A stretch of 64,000 bases of DNA, taken from positions 1 through 64,000 of the forward strand of contig NZ_BQXN01000005.1 in the NCBI RefSeq assembly GCF_045862745.1, given 5' to 3'. The position numbers and the translations under genes are program-made. Below the pieces are notes generated by a model. The model worked only from the letters and a program-made list of their open reading frames with translations, ran no database searches and was not told the DNA's origin. Shown one piece after another: positions 43,390-53,200 of the stretch. Within the stretch, counting starts at the first letter, position 1. Every line of letters begins with the position of its first letter. The stretch comes from Furfurilactobacillus entadae (lineage in GTDB: Bacteria; Bacillota; Bacilli; Lactobacillales; Lactobacillaceae).

Positions 43390-44857
43390 GGTTGAATGCC
43401 CCCTTCGCGTATGGATCAACGGTTGAATCACCGTCATCATCGTCCTTGTTGACCCCGTAACCACTTTGCAGGTCAGCGTCCGGTCCGTCCACTAACACCC
43501 GGTGACTTAACACGATCATCACGGCGCCCATGCCGGCAAACAACAAGAAGTAGATGATGTTACTGAGCAGCAGTGACCCCGCCGTAACGTGTGGTGAGAC
43601 GGCGTCCGCAATCGTCAGTAACCCGTAAACGACCCATGGATAACGTCCTAATTCTGTAATCAACCATCCACAAGTGTTGGCAATGAATGGTAACCATAAT
43701 GACAATCCCAAGATGTACAGGAACCACCGGTACCGCACAATTTGGTCAGAGCCCTTCCGGTTCCAGTACAAACCTAGAATAGCCAGCAATCCGAAGACCC
43801 CGGCAGACATCGCCATGATCCGGAAGCTGTAGAACAAGGTGTGGGTTGGAACGTAGTAGTTCATGTCCTTCCCAAACTTTTTATCGTACTTCTGGTGCAA
43901 TTCTTTGTTCAACGGGTTGGCCCCGGTCACTGCCCCACTCGTCTTGTGGTAGGACAATAAACTCAGGACGTACGGAATTTCAATGCTCCACGTCGTCTTG
44001 TGGTTCCTCGTGTCCATGCCTTCGATCACAGACCACGCCGCGTGTTTATCCGTCGTTTTGTAAATCCCTTCGGTTGCAGCAAATTTCATCGGTTGGTTCT
44101 TGATGATGTATTGTGTTTGCAAGTCACCAACGGCAGTCACACCGATGGCAGCAACCAGGCCAACAATCAAGCTGACCTTGATGCTCTTCCGCCAAAAGTC
44201 AACGTTCTTCCCCTTCAGTAACCGCCAAGCAGATGAGCCGGCAATTACAAAAGCAGCCGTGATAAAGGCTCCGAACAAAACATGCGGTAATTCTAACCAT
44301 AATTGCGGATTCTTCACGACGTCCATGAAATTAACCATGACCGCTTTGGTGTTCCCGTTGACCGTCTTTAAGGCGTAACCAACGGGATCCTGCATGAATG
44401 AGTTGGCCGCTAAAATCCACACAGCTGAAAGCATGGAGCCAAACGCCGTCAACCAAATAAACAAACAGTGCCATGCTGGCTTAAACCGGTCCCAAGTAAA
44501 CATCCACAGTCCGATGAATGTTGACTCCAGGAAAAAGGCAGCCAGTGCTTCGATGGCTAAGGGCGCCCCGAAAATGTCCCCCATAAACCGTGAATATTGT
44601 GACCAGTTCATCCCGAATTGGAATTCCTGAATGATCCCGGTCACTACCCCCACTGCGAAGGACAACAGGAAGATTTTTCCCCAAAACTGAGTCATCTTCT
44701 TGTAGATTTCCTTCTTTTGGATCACGTAGTTTGTCTCCATGATCGCCACTACTAGGCCCATTCCGATTGAGAACGGGACGAAGAAGAAGTGGAAGATTGT
44801 CGTCATCGCGAATTGAAATCGCGCTAATGAAAGAATGCTAAACCCTAAAATTGACAT
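43382..44857 (-). CDS. cydA: Cytochrome bd oxidase subunit I
   Basis: The product is 491 aa from the ATG at 44857 (GGAG 9 nt upstream); a longer frame to 44905 lacks support. It starts MSILGFSILSLARFQFAMTT with the heme-ligand histidine in IFHFFFVPFSIG (near 19). Nine or so membrane spans follow, with a short Q-loop as in Gram-positive oxidases, and ELGRYPWVVYGLL near 390. Lactobacilli usually cannot make heme, so activity would need external heme and quinone. Confidence 0.94.
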   Translation of the reverse strand: MSILGFSILSLARFQFAMTTIFHFFFVPFSIGMGLVVAIMETNYVIQKKEIYKKMTQFWGKIFLLSFAVGVVTGIIQEFQFGMNWSQYSRFMGDIFGAPLAIEALAAFFLESTFIGLWMFTWDRFKPAWHCLFIWLTAFGSMLSAVWILAANSFMQDPVGYALKTVNGNTKAVMVNFMDVVKNPQLWLELPHVLFGAFITAAFVIAGSSAWRLLKGKNVDFWRKSIKVSLIVGLVAAIGVTAVGDLQTQYIIKNQPMKFAATEGIYKTTDKHAAWSVIEGMDTRNHKTTWSIEIPYVLSLLSYHKTSGAVTGANPLNKELHQKYDKKFGKDMNYYVPTHTLFYSFRIMAMSAGVFGLLAILGLYWNRKGSDQIVRYRWFLYILGLSLWLPFIANTCGWLITELGRYPWVVYGLLTIADAVSPHVTAGSLLLSNIIYFLLFAGMGAVMIVLSHRVLVDGPDADLQSGYGVNKDDDDGDSTVDPYAKGAFNHD

Positions 44858-44978
44858 CACACTTCGCTCCTTTGGCATATTGATGTAATGAGTAACGCTG
44901 CACAAAGCGATCGGTGCGCCGCCCCCTCACGGACTAATGAGTGACCGAAACCCTCTTCTCATCTGCTTCGTTACTGTT

Positions 44979-45073
44979 TTAAATTGTGGACAACTTATCA
45001 CACGAGAAAGTTCGTCCGCTATGTAACCGCTCTCCACAACTTAAATTATATCGAGTGATAAATGAGTTTTCAA
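44979..45073 (-). promoter_or_regulatory. cydABCD promoter and leader dyad
   Basis: On the minus strand TTGAAA (45068-45073) and TATAAT (45045-45050) are spaced 17 bp, a strong promoter about 190 bp upstream of cydA. Directly downstream of the -10, TTAAGTTGTGGA (45033-45044) forms an inverted repeat with the complement of 44979-44990 (11 of 12 positions match). The TTGTGG half-sites recall redox regulators of the Rex type, but the spacing does not fit the Rex palindrome. The rest of 44858-45285 (428 bp between divergent genes) shows nothing else I can support. Confidence 0.55.
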
Positions 45074-45285
45074 ATATAATGTCAAATTAATGGCCAATTC
45101 TCACAATTCTTTCCTTGATTCAGTCGCCGTAATATAAAGTGAATTAACTATTCGGCCTTTAGAAACCGGACAGCCGTGCGTGTTGAGCCAGATGAGCATT
45201 ACATTAAATTGCACTTTATTCCGAAACTCATCATAATGAACAGTAATCCCACCATCCCATTATTTAACGAAAGAAGGATTGCTTT

Positions 45286-46239
45286 ATGGAACAACTTCTT
45301 AGCTTTATGCCACTCACGGACGATGAACGCGCCGTGATCGCCAACAATGATACGAACATCGTCTTACCAGATGACATTACGACAGGGCGCGTTGACCCAG
45401 CCACCATCACCATGATCTACGGTTGGCAACCAGACTTAGGCCGTCAGGTTGTCACCGCAGCTGGCACTAACCTCAAGTGGGTTCAAACAATGTCTGCCGG
45501 AGTCGACTACTTACCACTGACGGAATTAACGAAAAATAACGTCGCGGTAACGAACGCTAGCGGCATCCACGCAGCCGCCATCGCACAATCCATTTTGGGC
45601 TACATTTTCCACTTTACCCGCGGGATTTGGACGGCGGAACAACGCCGGAGCGCCCACCACTGGGAACAGTCTGCCCCTGACTTACTGGTTGCTGACGAAA
45701 CATCCGTCCTGATTTTCAGTACCGGTCACATTGCCACTGAAACAGCCCGGTTATTAAAGGAAATGGGCGTTCATGTTGCTGGAATCAACCATACAGGGCA
45801 TCCAGCAGACCACTTTGACGAAACATTCCCTATCACTGACTACGCGGCGGCATTGAAAACGGCTGACGTGATCGTGAACATCATGCCTGGAACGCCAGAA
45901 ACAGAGGGCTACTTTAACAAGGCATTCTTTGATCAGCTAACTGACAAATTGTTGTTCATCAACGTTGGCCGAGGCAGTTCTGTTGTTAATGACGACCTCA
46001 TCGCCGCAATTGATAACGGCAACGTGAAGTACGCGGCCCTAGATGTTGTTGCACCAGAACCACTGCCAACGACTTCACCACTCTGGGATCATGAACGAAT
46101 CTTACTCACACCACATATCTCTGGTGTCATGGACCACTTGGGGACCCGCCTGTTCCCAATCTTCTCCACTAACCTAGCTAGTCTTGTGGCTGACGGCCAC
46201 GTTAGTCGTAATGAAGTCGACTTGAACGCCGGTTATTAA
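45286..46239 (+). CDS. D-isomer-specific 2-hydroxyacid dehydrogenase
   Basis: The product is 317 aa. The catalytic residues of the family are present: Arg in INVGRGSSVV, Glu in VVAPEPLP, and His in LLTPHISG. The NAD-binding loop reads FSTGHIATETA, with only one glycine of GxGxxG, so cofactor binding may differ. It reduces a 2-keto acid such as hydroxypyruvate or phenylpyruvate; the substrate is unclear. AAGGA lies 7 nt before the ATG. A bidirectional terminator follows. Confidence 0.82.
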   Translation: MEQLLSFMPLTDDERAVIANNDTNIVLPDDITTGRVDPATITMIYGWQPDLGRQVVTAAGTNLKWVQTMSAGVDYLPLTELTKNNVAVTNASGIHAAAIAQSILGYIFHFTRGIWTAEQRRSAHHWEQSAPDLLVADETSVLIFSTGHIATETARLLKEMGVHVAGINHTGHPADHFDETFPITDYAAALKTADVIVNIMPGTPETEGYFNKAFFDQLTDKLLFINVGRGSSVVNDDLIAAIDNGNVKYAALDVVAPEPLPTTSPLWDHERILLTPHISGVMDHLGTRLFPIFSTNLASLVADGHVSRNEVDLNAGY

Positions 46240-46250
46240 TCACATACGTA

Positions 46251-46290
46251 AAATGAGCCGCCACGATTTTATCGTGACGGCTCATTTTTT
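46251..46290. terminator. Bidirectional terminator
   Basis: AAAATGAGCCGCCACGAT and its near complement (46271-46288) form an 18-bp stem with one mismatch. A T-run follows on the plus strand and A-rich sequence precedes, which serves the converging permease gene. Confidence 0.85.
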
Positions 46291-46303
46291 TAATTAACAA
46301 TTC

Positions 46304-47737
46304 CTAATCGTTCTTGGGTGCGCTCTCGTTATTCAAAGCCTGTCGTGCCCGACTGTGATGGTAGCCGTACGCTGCGTACAGCACCAGCCCGACCGCCTGC
46401 CAAACTAGAAAGGCCAGCCACGTGAAGCCCTGGAGCATGACCATTAAGCCCACACAGCAGACAAATGATAATAAGGGTAACCACGGAAAGAATGGGACGT
46501 GGAACGCCGCCTTCGCGTTTGCAAACTGTGGGTTCCGTCGAAGGAAAACGACCCCTAGTGAGACCAGCGCAAACGCAAACAGTGTACCGATGTTGACCAG
46601 TTCAGAAACTAAACTGATCGGAATCAGGGCCGCAAACACGGCGGCCACAAAGCCGAAGATCAGTGTGTTGGCAACCGGGACGTGTGTCTTGGGGTGCAAT
46701 TTGTGCAACCGTTGTGGCAACAGGCCATCCCGTGAGATCGCAAAGATCAACCGCGTGCCACCATAGGACATCACCAAAAGAACCGTGGTCATCCCCACGA
46801 TGGCCCCTAGTGAAATAATGCCAGAGAGTGCGTTTAAATGTAATGCTTCTAACGCATACGCAACTGGATCCGCCACGTTGAGGTGGGTGTACTTCACGAC
46901 CCCAACCAGCACCGTTGCTAACGCAATGTACAGAATCGACGCAATCAGTAAGGAAAGACTAATTCCGATCGGCATGTCACGCTGTGGACGTTTAACTTCT
47001 TCAGCGGCCGAGGACACAGCGTCAAACCCAACGTACGCATAGAAGGCTAGTGCAGCCCCCTTGAACACCCCACCCACACCAAACGGCATGAATGGATGGT
47101 AGTTAGCCGGTTTGACGTAGAAAACGGCGACCCCAATAAAGAGCACGATCACGGCAATCTTCAAGATTACCATCGCTGTGTTGACCTTTGCTGATTCATG
47201 CACCCCACCCAGGAGGAGAACCGCAATCAACATGACGATCACAAACGCAATCAGATCAAACCGTCCGCCAGGAACACTCGCCGTCCCTGGCGCCGCACGC
47301 AACGCGACCGGAAGTTTAACACCAAAGCCTGCGAGGATGTTTTGAAAGTACGCTGACCAACTGGTGGCCACCGACGACACGGAGAACATGTACTCAGACA
47401 CAAGCGACCAGCCCAGAACCCAGGCAATCAGCTCACCAAACACCGTATAAACGTATGTATACGCGCTCCCGGCTAACGGGATGGTGGATGAGAACTCGGA
47501 GTAACAGAGCGCCGCTAACGCGCACACAATGGCTGCCAGCACAAACGACAGCATGCCGGCTGGTCCTGCATGCAGTGACGCAATCACACCAGGCGTGATA
47601 AAAATCCCGGCACCGACGATGGCCCCAACCCCCATTGTGGTTAAGTTTCCCGCCGTTAATGTCTTAGCTAGACCGGACTGTTTAAGAATGTCGCTGGTCG
47701 TATCTTTCTTAACAAAAAGCTGTTTGAATGCTGACAT
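46304..47737 (-). CDS. APC-superfamily amino acid permease
   Basis: The product is 477 aa with 12 or more transmembrane segments. The APC signature GVGAIVGAGIFITPG is near residue 36, and AFYAYVGFDAVSSAAEEVKRPQ near 232 is typical of the cationic amino acid transporter (CAT/YfnA) group. The exact substrate cannot be read from sequence. AAGGAGG lies 6 nt before the ATG. It marks the left edge of the chromosome backbone next to the restriction island. Confidence 0.88.
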   Translation of the reverse strand: MSAFKQLFVKKDTTSDILKQSGLAKTLTAGNLTTMGVGAIVGAGIFITPGVIASLHAGPAGMLSFVLAAIVCALAALCYSEFSSTIPLAGSAYTYVYTVFGELIAWVLGWSLVSEYMFSVSSVATSWSAYFQNILAGFGVKLPVALRAAPGTASVPGGRFDLIAFVIVMLIAVLLLGGVHESAKVNTAMVILKIAVIVLFIGVAVFYVKPANYHPFMPFGVGGVFKGAALAFYAYVGFDAVSSAAEEVKRPQRDMPIGISLSLLIASILYIALATVLVGVVKYTHLNVADPVAYALEALHLNALSGIISLGAIVGMTTVLLVMSYGGTRLIFAISRDGLLPQRLHKLHPKTHVPVANTLIFGFVAAVFAALIPISLVSELVNIGTLFAFALVSLGVVFLRRNPQFANAKAAFHVPFFPWLPLLSFVCCVGLMVMLQGFTWLAFLVWQAVGLVLYAAYGYHHSRARQALNNESAPKND

Positions 47738-47870
47738 CGCGTTTCCTCCTTCATCGTTTTCTAACGATTTTCTTATCTAATTTTCAATCCACTTAGTGTA
47801 ACAAAGATTGTGACAGATTGAAAATAGAAATAAGGATAAACGTCCGCTTCGTGAATTTTCCAGTTGGCGG

Positions 47871-48695
47871 TTAAAAATTAATCTCAATGGTCAGTCCCAG
47901 CCAACCCGCAATTTTTTGAATTGTCTTGCTAACACCCTTTTTACTCAAGTTAACGTATAAAAAGATGTCAGGTTCAATTTCAAAGGCTGCCTCTTGCCCA
48001 CTTGGGAATACATTTTGTTGGCGACCAAGGATATTTTTCGATGTTGCTTTATCATCAACAAGAAATTCCAATAGTTGTTCTCGATACTTGGACGATTTTA
48101 GTAATCGCCGCACAAATTTAATAAGAACCTGCCGGGAAATCCCGTCGCTAATGGTTTGGTGGTCAAACTGAACAAATAAATGTCCGTTTAACGTTTCATC
48201 CACTAGGCCATTATTAACGGATAATAAATCAATGTTAGCCACGTCTTCCAAGATATCAAAGAATGAATTCCACAGCTCATCTGCCTGGATCGTTGATAAT
48301 CGATCAATATATCCCGAATTACCTACCGTTCCATTCATTAGTTGAAGATGGTCGTCATCACTATAATATTGAACAAATTTCTTCTCTAAATATTCCGCCT
48401 GAGTTTTGGTCAAATGATTATCCGTTCGTCCAAAAAAGATAATTTTTTTAAACCATGCTTTATCACTATTCTGATTATGCTGAGCCAACCGGCGATTAAT
48501 GGTTTGTCCTGCTGTTTGACCAACATACCGCATGTTATTACCGATCAGAATATAAACGCCCGAATTATTCGCATATGGCAAACTTTTCAAATATGGTAAG
48601 TCAGCCCGGTCACATGTCACAACTACCGCTGGTTCTTGTTCATAAACCGAAACGTTATCTTTTTCTCGGTTCCGTGTAACAAAAATACTTCTCAT
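47871..48695 (-). CDS. GIY-YIG nuclease-family protein at the end of the restriction island
   Basis: The product is 274 aa. Residues about 44-125 form a GIY-YIG domain: GVYILIGNNMRYVGQTA gives the GVY and YVG strands, and INRRLAQH the catalytic arginine helix, with E in QAEYLEKKF. The remaining 150 residues are unrecognised, including ILGRQQNVFPSGQEAAFEI and a C-terminal basic/hydrophobic end. GGGAG lies 9 nt upstream. It follows the hsdS cassette by 18 bp on the same strand. Related proteins occur as orphan nucleases near restriction genes; the role is unknown. Confidence 0.75.
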   Translation of the reverse strand: MRSIFVTRNREKDNVSVYEQEPAVVVTCDRADLPYLKSLPYANNSGVYILIGNNMRYVGQTAGQTINRRLAQHNQNSDKAWFKKIIFFGRTDNHLTKTQAEYLEKKFVQYYSDDDHLQLMNGTVGNSGYIDRLSTIQADELWNSFFDILEDVANIDLLSVNNGLVDETLNGHLFVQFDHQTISDGISRQVLIKFVRRLLKSSKYREQLLEFLVDDKATSKNILGRQQNVFPSGQEAAFEIEPDIFLYVNLSKKGVSKTIQKIAGWLGLTIEINF

Positions 48696-48713
48696 TTCTG
48701 CATACTCCCATTT

Positions 48714-49286
48714 TCATGAATTAATTTTCCTGTGTAAACATCTCAAAATCTTCATTTGAGGTGGTGGATCAGGTGCACGCTGGTTGACAGCTATTAAGGT
48801 ATCCATTCGCTCAAAAAGATCGCCGATCAATGCTTTCTCAACATTGCTATTTGGTATTGCAATTTCGATTTTAGCTAACTGTTTGCCTGATATTTCAGTA
48901 AATGTTGATCCTGAAGCCAATTTATTTGCTACGCGACTAACCTTTTGTTGCATTGAATAGACAAAGTTTGAAGGCACTCCAGTATGTGGAATTATTGATT
49001 GAAAGCCCTGATTAGTTGCTGCTTTCTCTGCCAAAATGCCCATTGCCCCAATACCTGCCCGTGAAGTCATCAACACGGACCCAACCGGAAGTAATTTTGC
49101 TGAACTTTTTTTAAGACCTAGCTCGGTAATTTTTCGCTTACTCTTTCTTAGATAGCCTTGATTTGTAACTTCAGTAGGGGTAAACCAATTTATTTTCCCA
49201 TCCCAGTATTCCGAATTACCGGAATCAGGAGTACCCCCACCTTGAATCTCAGCTATCTCATTCAACTTTCGCTTTTCCCATACGAG
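48714..49286 (-). pseudogene. hsdS: Promoterless hsdS cassette (one target-recognition domain)
   Basis: The frame opens directly after a TAG with WEKRKLNEIAEIQGGGTPDSG, the conserved start of a type I specificity target-recognition domain, and continues through one such domain to ALIGDLFERMDTLIAVNQR. No ATG or ribosome binding site begins it. The expected basic coiled tail (RKLEKLKxxKKxLLQxMF) is replaced after NQR by APDPPPQMKILRCLHRKINS, which looks like chance coding. It is thus a silent or broken cassette, cut at both conserved regions. Its last third is the 98-bp inverted repeat. Confidence 0.8.
48777..48874. repeat. 98-bp inverted repeat, left copy
   Basis: Exact reverse complement of 53465-53562 over all 98 bases. 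It codes for the conserved end of the specificity domain (KIEIAIPNSNVEKALIGDLF and following to NQR) on the minus strand. Together the two copies bracket the hsdS cassette, the recombinase and hsdR. Confidence 0.95.
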
Positions 49287-49292
49287 CTATTT

Positions 49293-50222
49293 TTACATCA
49301 ACGTAGTCAAGTAACGCATAATTTTGTCCGTATCTTGGTTTTCAAGTTCTTGGATCACATGTAAATAGGTTCGTTGGGTCGTATCCATATTTGAATGTCC
49401 TAGCCTTCTAGCGACTGAACCAATGGAAACGCCCGCGTAAAGCAATAACGAAGCGTGTGTGTGCCGTAATCCGTGCACACTAATGGCCGGAATCCCCGCG
49501 CTTTTGCAGTAGCGTTCAAGCTTATCATTTACCGTTGTGTTATAAATTTTCTTTCCTGCGGACACAAAGATGGGTTGATCACTTGGCAAATCTTTAACTA
49601 ATTGTGCAAATTGCATAGCAGTCTGCCAATCTAAAGGTAATTTTCGAATTGAAGCTGTGTTTTTGGTTGGCGCAAAACTTCCAGGAAAATCCTTATAAGA
49701 ACAGGTTTTGCTAACATTTAATGTTAACCGTGTTAAGTCAAAATCTGCTGGCGTTAGGCCAAGGGCTTCACTAAATCGCAAGCCTGTTTTAGAAATTAGT
49801 AAGATGAAATAATCCCACGAAATCGAATCACCCAACTGTAGCTGTGCCAACAATTTTGTTAGTTGCTGCTGATTAAGAAACTTTATCTTATGATGATGTG
49901 TTACTGTTCCTTTAATCACAACGCGCCGTGTCGGGTCCACCTGAATGAGGCCCTCTTCAAGTGCGTCTAAAATGGCCGCTTTTACTTGATGGTGGAAGTC
50001 CAACGTCGTCTGTTTCTCATGATTTTCGGCATATGAATTAAGCATTTCCTGATATTCACGACGCGTTAAATCACACAAACGTAACTGTGGTTTTAACATG
50101 AGAATATGTTTATACGTCTGAATGTATTTTAAGTATGTAATGTCACGGACTGCATTCTTCTTATACAACTTTACCCACTGCTTGTAATACATATAAAACA
50201 ACATCTCACTACGATCTGACAT
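49293..50222 (-). CDS. Tyrosine recombinase/integrase
   Basis: The product is 309 aa from the ATG at 50222 (GGGGG 8 nt upstream). An N-terminal SAM-like DNA-binding domain (about 10-100) precedes the catalytic domain. Catalytic residues are Arg in TGLRFSEALGL (about 150), His-x-x-Arg in VHGLRHTHASLLL (about 252), His in LGHSNMDTT and Tyr in QRTYLHV (about 284). Position between hsdR and an hsdS cassette matches the recombinases that shuffle hsdS domains in lactobacilli and streptococci. A terminator upstream separates it from hsdR. Confidence 0.88.
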   Translation of the reverse strand: MSDRSEMLFYMYYKQWVKLYKKNAVRDITYLKYIQTYKHILMLKPQLRLCDLTRREYQEMLNSYAENHEKQTTLDFHHQVKAAILDALEEGLIQVDPTRRVVIKGTVTHHHKIKFLNQQQLTKLLAQLQLGDSISWDYFILLISKTGLRFSEALGLTPADFDLTRLTLNVSKTCSYKDFPGSFAPTKNTASIRKLPLDWQTAMQFAQLVKDLPSDQPIFVSAGKKIYNTTVNDKLERYCKSAGIPAISVHGLRHTHASLLLYAGVSIGSVARRLGHSNMDTTQRTYLHVIQELENQDTDKIMRYLTTLM

Positions 50223-50237
50223 AATCAATTCCCCCAT

Positions 50238-50270
50238 AAAAAATAGTATCTACATTACTGTAGATACTAT
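50238..50270 (-). terminator. Terminator between hsdR and the recombinase gene
   Basis: ATAGTATCTACA and TGTAGATACTAT are perfect 12-bp arms around four bases (50243-50270). On the minus strand TTTTTT follows and runs into the recombinase ribosome binding site. The recombinase gene therefore needs a promoter within or just after this hairpin, or depends on read-through. Confidence 0.8.
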
Positions 50271-50282
50271 CAGTTATAGCTG

Positions 50283-53200
50283 TTAAGCGGTGGCAAAAAA
50301 TTCCAATAAATCTTTTTCAAAACTAGCCATCTCAAAGAAGTTCATTTCGGCATTCTTCTCAATGTTGCTCATCTTATCAGATAATTTTGGATTATCGTTC
50401 AAGTCAACGCCTGGCATATATAGGTCGTAGGCTTCTACAATCTCATTCCCGTTGTAGTCATTATCCGCTGACCAGCGCCGCAATTTTAATTCTCGTCGTT
50501 CGCTACGAATTGATTTTCGTGCTGTTTTCAATGTCTCGGTATTAAAGTGTTCTTTGTAAACACCGTCTTCGATTCCATCCAAAACGCCATTAATTTCATC
50601 ACGACTTTTATCATCCATTGGGGTAATGTGCTCTTCAACAGCTTCACGATTTTTCGAAATCGTTTCATCCATGTATTGGTTTAACAGGTCAACTAGTCGA
50701 TCATAGTCGATAATTTCACTCGCATAAGCCTCAATAGCTACCCGAATGTTAGTTAAATCAATTTGTTTATCGGCTGGAAGCTTATTATTCACGTCATTTA
50801 AACGCGCTTGCAATGCACTTAGTTCGTCTTCTGAAGCGATTGCTAACGCGATCTTTTCATCAGTCGTGTTCCCCTGTTCGTCAATTGCATCAACCTCGGA
50901 GCCGAGTTTATACCCCTGCTGTACCAGCCGTTGAACTTTTTGGTTAACTTCCGCAGCTATCAATGCAAATTCTTGCATCGCACGTTGGCCCTTTGGTTCC
51001 TGTGAAAAATCATCGCCAGATAGTTGCTTTAACACGGTAATTTTTGGTTGTAATTCATCAATCTGCTTAGCAATTTTTGGTGCCAAAATCTTATCGTCAA
51101 TTAATTCTTTTTGCTCCTCATCAGACGGTTGTTCTTCGGCATCCTCAATTGTGTCATTACCACCCTTTGTATAGATCACTAAGGCATTTTTAACGTTCTC
51201 CTCCATGATCTCACCCTTACGGTAAAAACGAACCTTCCCGTGCGGCTTTGCATTACGGTCAATGGTTCGATTGGTCCGTGACATTGCTTGAATCAGCAAG
51301 CCTTCCTTAAGGATTTTATCCATATAAATGACGTTGACATATTTAGAATCAAACCCAGTCAATAATTGATCAGAAACGATTACCAAGTCGATTCGATCAG
51401 CGTCATCGCCACGATTATACGGCTTCTTACGCGCCAAACGTTTAGACAAATCCTTGAGGTAATCACGTTCCGGATTTTGGCTTTCTAAAAAATTAGTCGT
51501 ATTATAACGCTGTGTATACTCTTGCATAGCCTGCTTCAAAGCTTCTTGTAAATCAGAAGCACCCAGCCCATTATCTTCATCACGTGAATACGTCATGGCT
51601 ACACGCAGGTCTGGTGCTAATTCTTTAAACAAATTGTAATAGGCTACGACCGCCTGCTTCCCGGAAACGGCTAATAGTGCTTGGAATTGATTTGGTTTAC
51701 GGACACCATATTCAATGGGGCCTGCCGCATTATCCGACCAGTGAGTGCTAATATCATTCACCACTGATTTCCGATATGGCAGACTCGTGTATACTGCCTG
51801 TTCAAGGTCTTGATCACTCATGCTAGTATCCGCGTCTGCTTCAATATCTGGCACATAATAAGTAACATCGAAACCAAGAACATTTCCATCACCAATAGCG
51901 TCTTTAATGGTGTAACGGTGAAGCCGACGTCCAAAGACATCATGTGTTGAAACGTTTCGCGTCGTCTTTACGTCATTAACTTCGTCTGAATAAAAGTTAG
52001 GCGTTCCGGTAAACCCAAACCAAGTTGTTTTAGGTAATGCTTTCTTAATTCGAGCAACCGAATCGCCACTAGCAGACCGATGAGCCTCATCCATTAAGAT
52101 AACCATTCGCTCGTCAGAATGTAGCCCAGCCTTTACAACTTTATCGCCAATGATCTTATCCTTAATTGCTTTATCCAATCCTTGAACCGTAATCAGATAG
52201 ATGTATGACGCCTGGTTATTTTCCTTCAACTCACGTTTCAATTGATTTCCGTTAACAACCTTAATTCGTTTCTCAAACGTTTTGTATGCAAAACTCTGAA
52301 AATTTTCAAACGTTTGGCTAACTAGATCCACACGATCAACAATAAACAGAACATTCCGAACTCGCGGCATCGAGGCCAACAACTGGGCAACTTTAAACGA
52401 CGTTACCGTCTTCCCAGAACCAGTAGTGTGCCAAACATAGCCTCCTTCTTTCTCGATGAGGCCATTATTATCCATCTGTTTCATTCGCTCTAAGATGGCA
52501 CGTGTCGCCTGAATTTGATAAGACCGCATGACCATCAAATTGTCATTGGCTGCATCTGGAATCATGTTGACCGTTACTAACCGATGTAATGCTGGAATCC
52601 CCATAACCTGATGAATGAACTCCATTGTGTTCGTTACATCGCGACCGTTATCATCACGCCAACCAAAAACAAAATCCTTATTGTATGAGCTTGGATTTTT
52701 AGGCCGTGCTAGATAATGGGCTGAGTGTTGCGACAAAATGAATTGTGTTTGTACAAATGACATCAGCCCAGTGTACATACCGTCACTATCGTATTTTTCA
52801 AGTTGTTCAAAAGCATTCCACTGATTTTGAAGCGATTCATCTTTTTCTTCGATGTGCGCAATTGGCAATCCGTTAATCAGCAATAACAAGTCAATCCGCC
52901 GCTTCTTGCTTAACGTGTTTGGCAACCGATCAAAGGTCACTTGGCTAACCACTTCATACTCAGAGCGGCCACCAGCAACCTCGTCACCGTAGAAAATTTC
53001 AATCTCCAATTGTGTACCGTCATCACGTGTTAACGGCAATGTACCAATGTTTCCAGCTCCCGCTAAAACTAATTGTGAATCGTATGGCGTTCGATTTTTA
53101 TTGAGCTCAACTTTTAACAATTCAAACTCAGTATCAGTTAAATCATTACCAAGCAACTTAATATTGTTATTCCGATTAAGAATTTCGCGCCAGTGTTGAT

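Noticed and set aside
44979..45010. Rex-binding site (TTGTG...CACA) before cydA
   Set aside because: The two half-sites are 10 bp apart instead of the 8 expected, and the flanks do not match.
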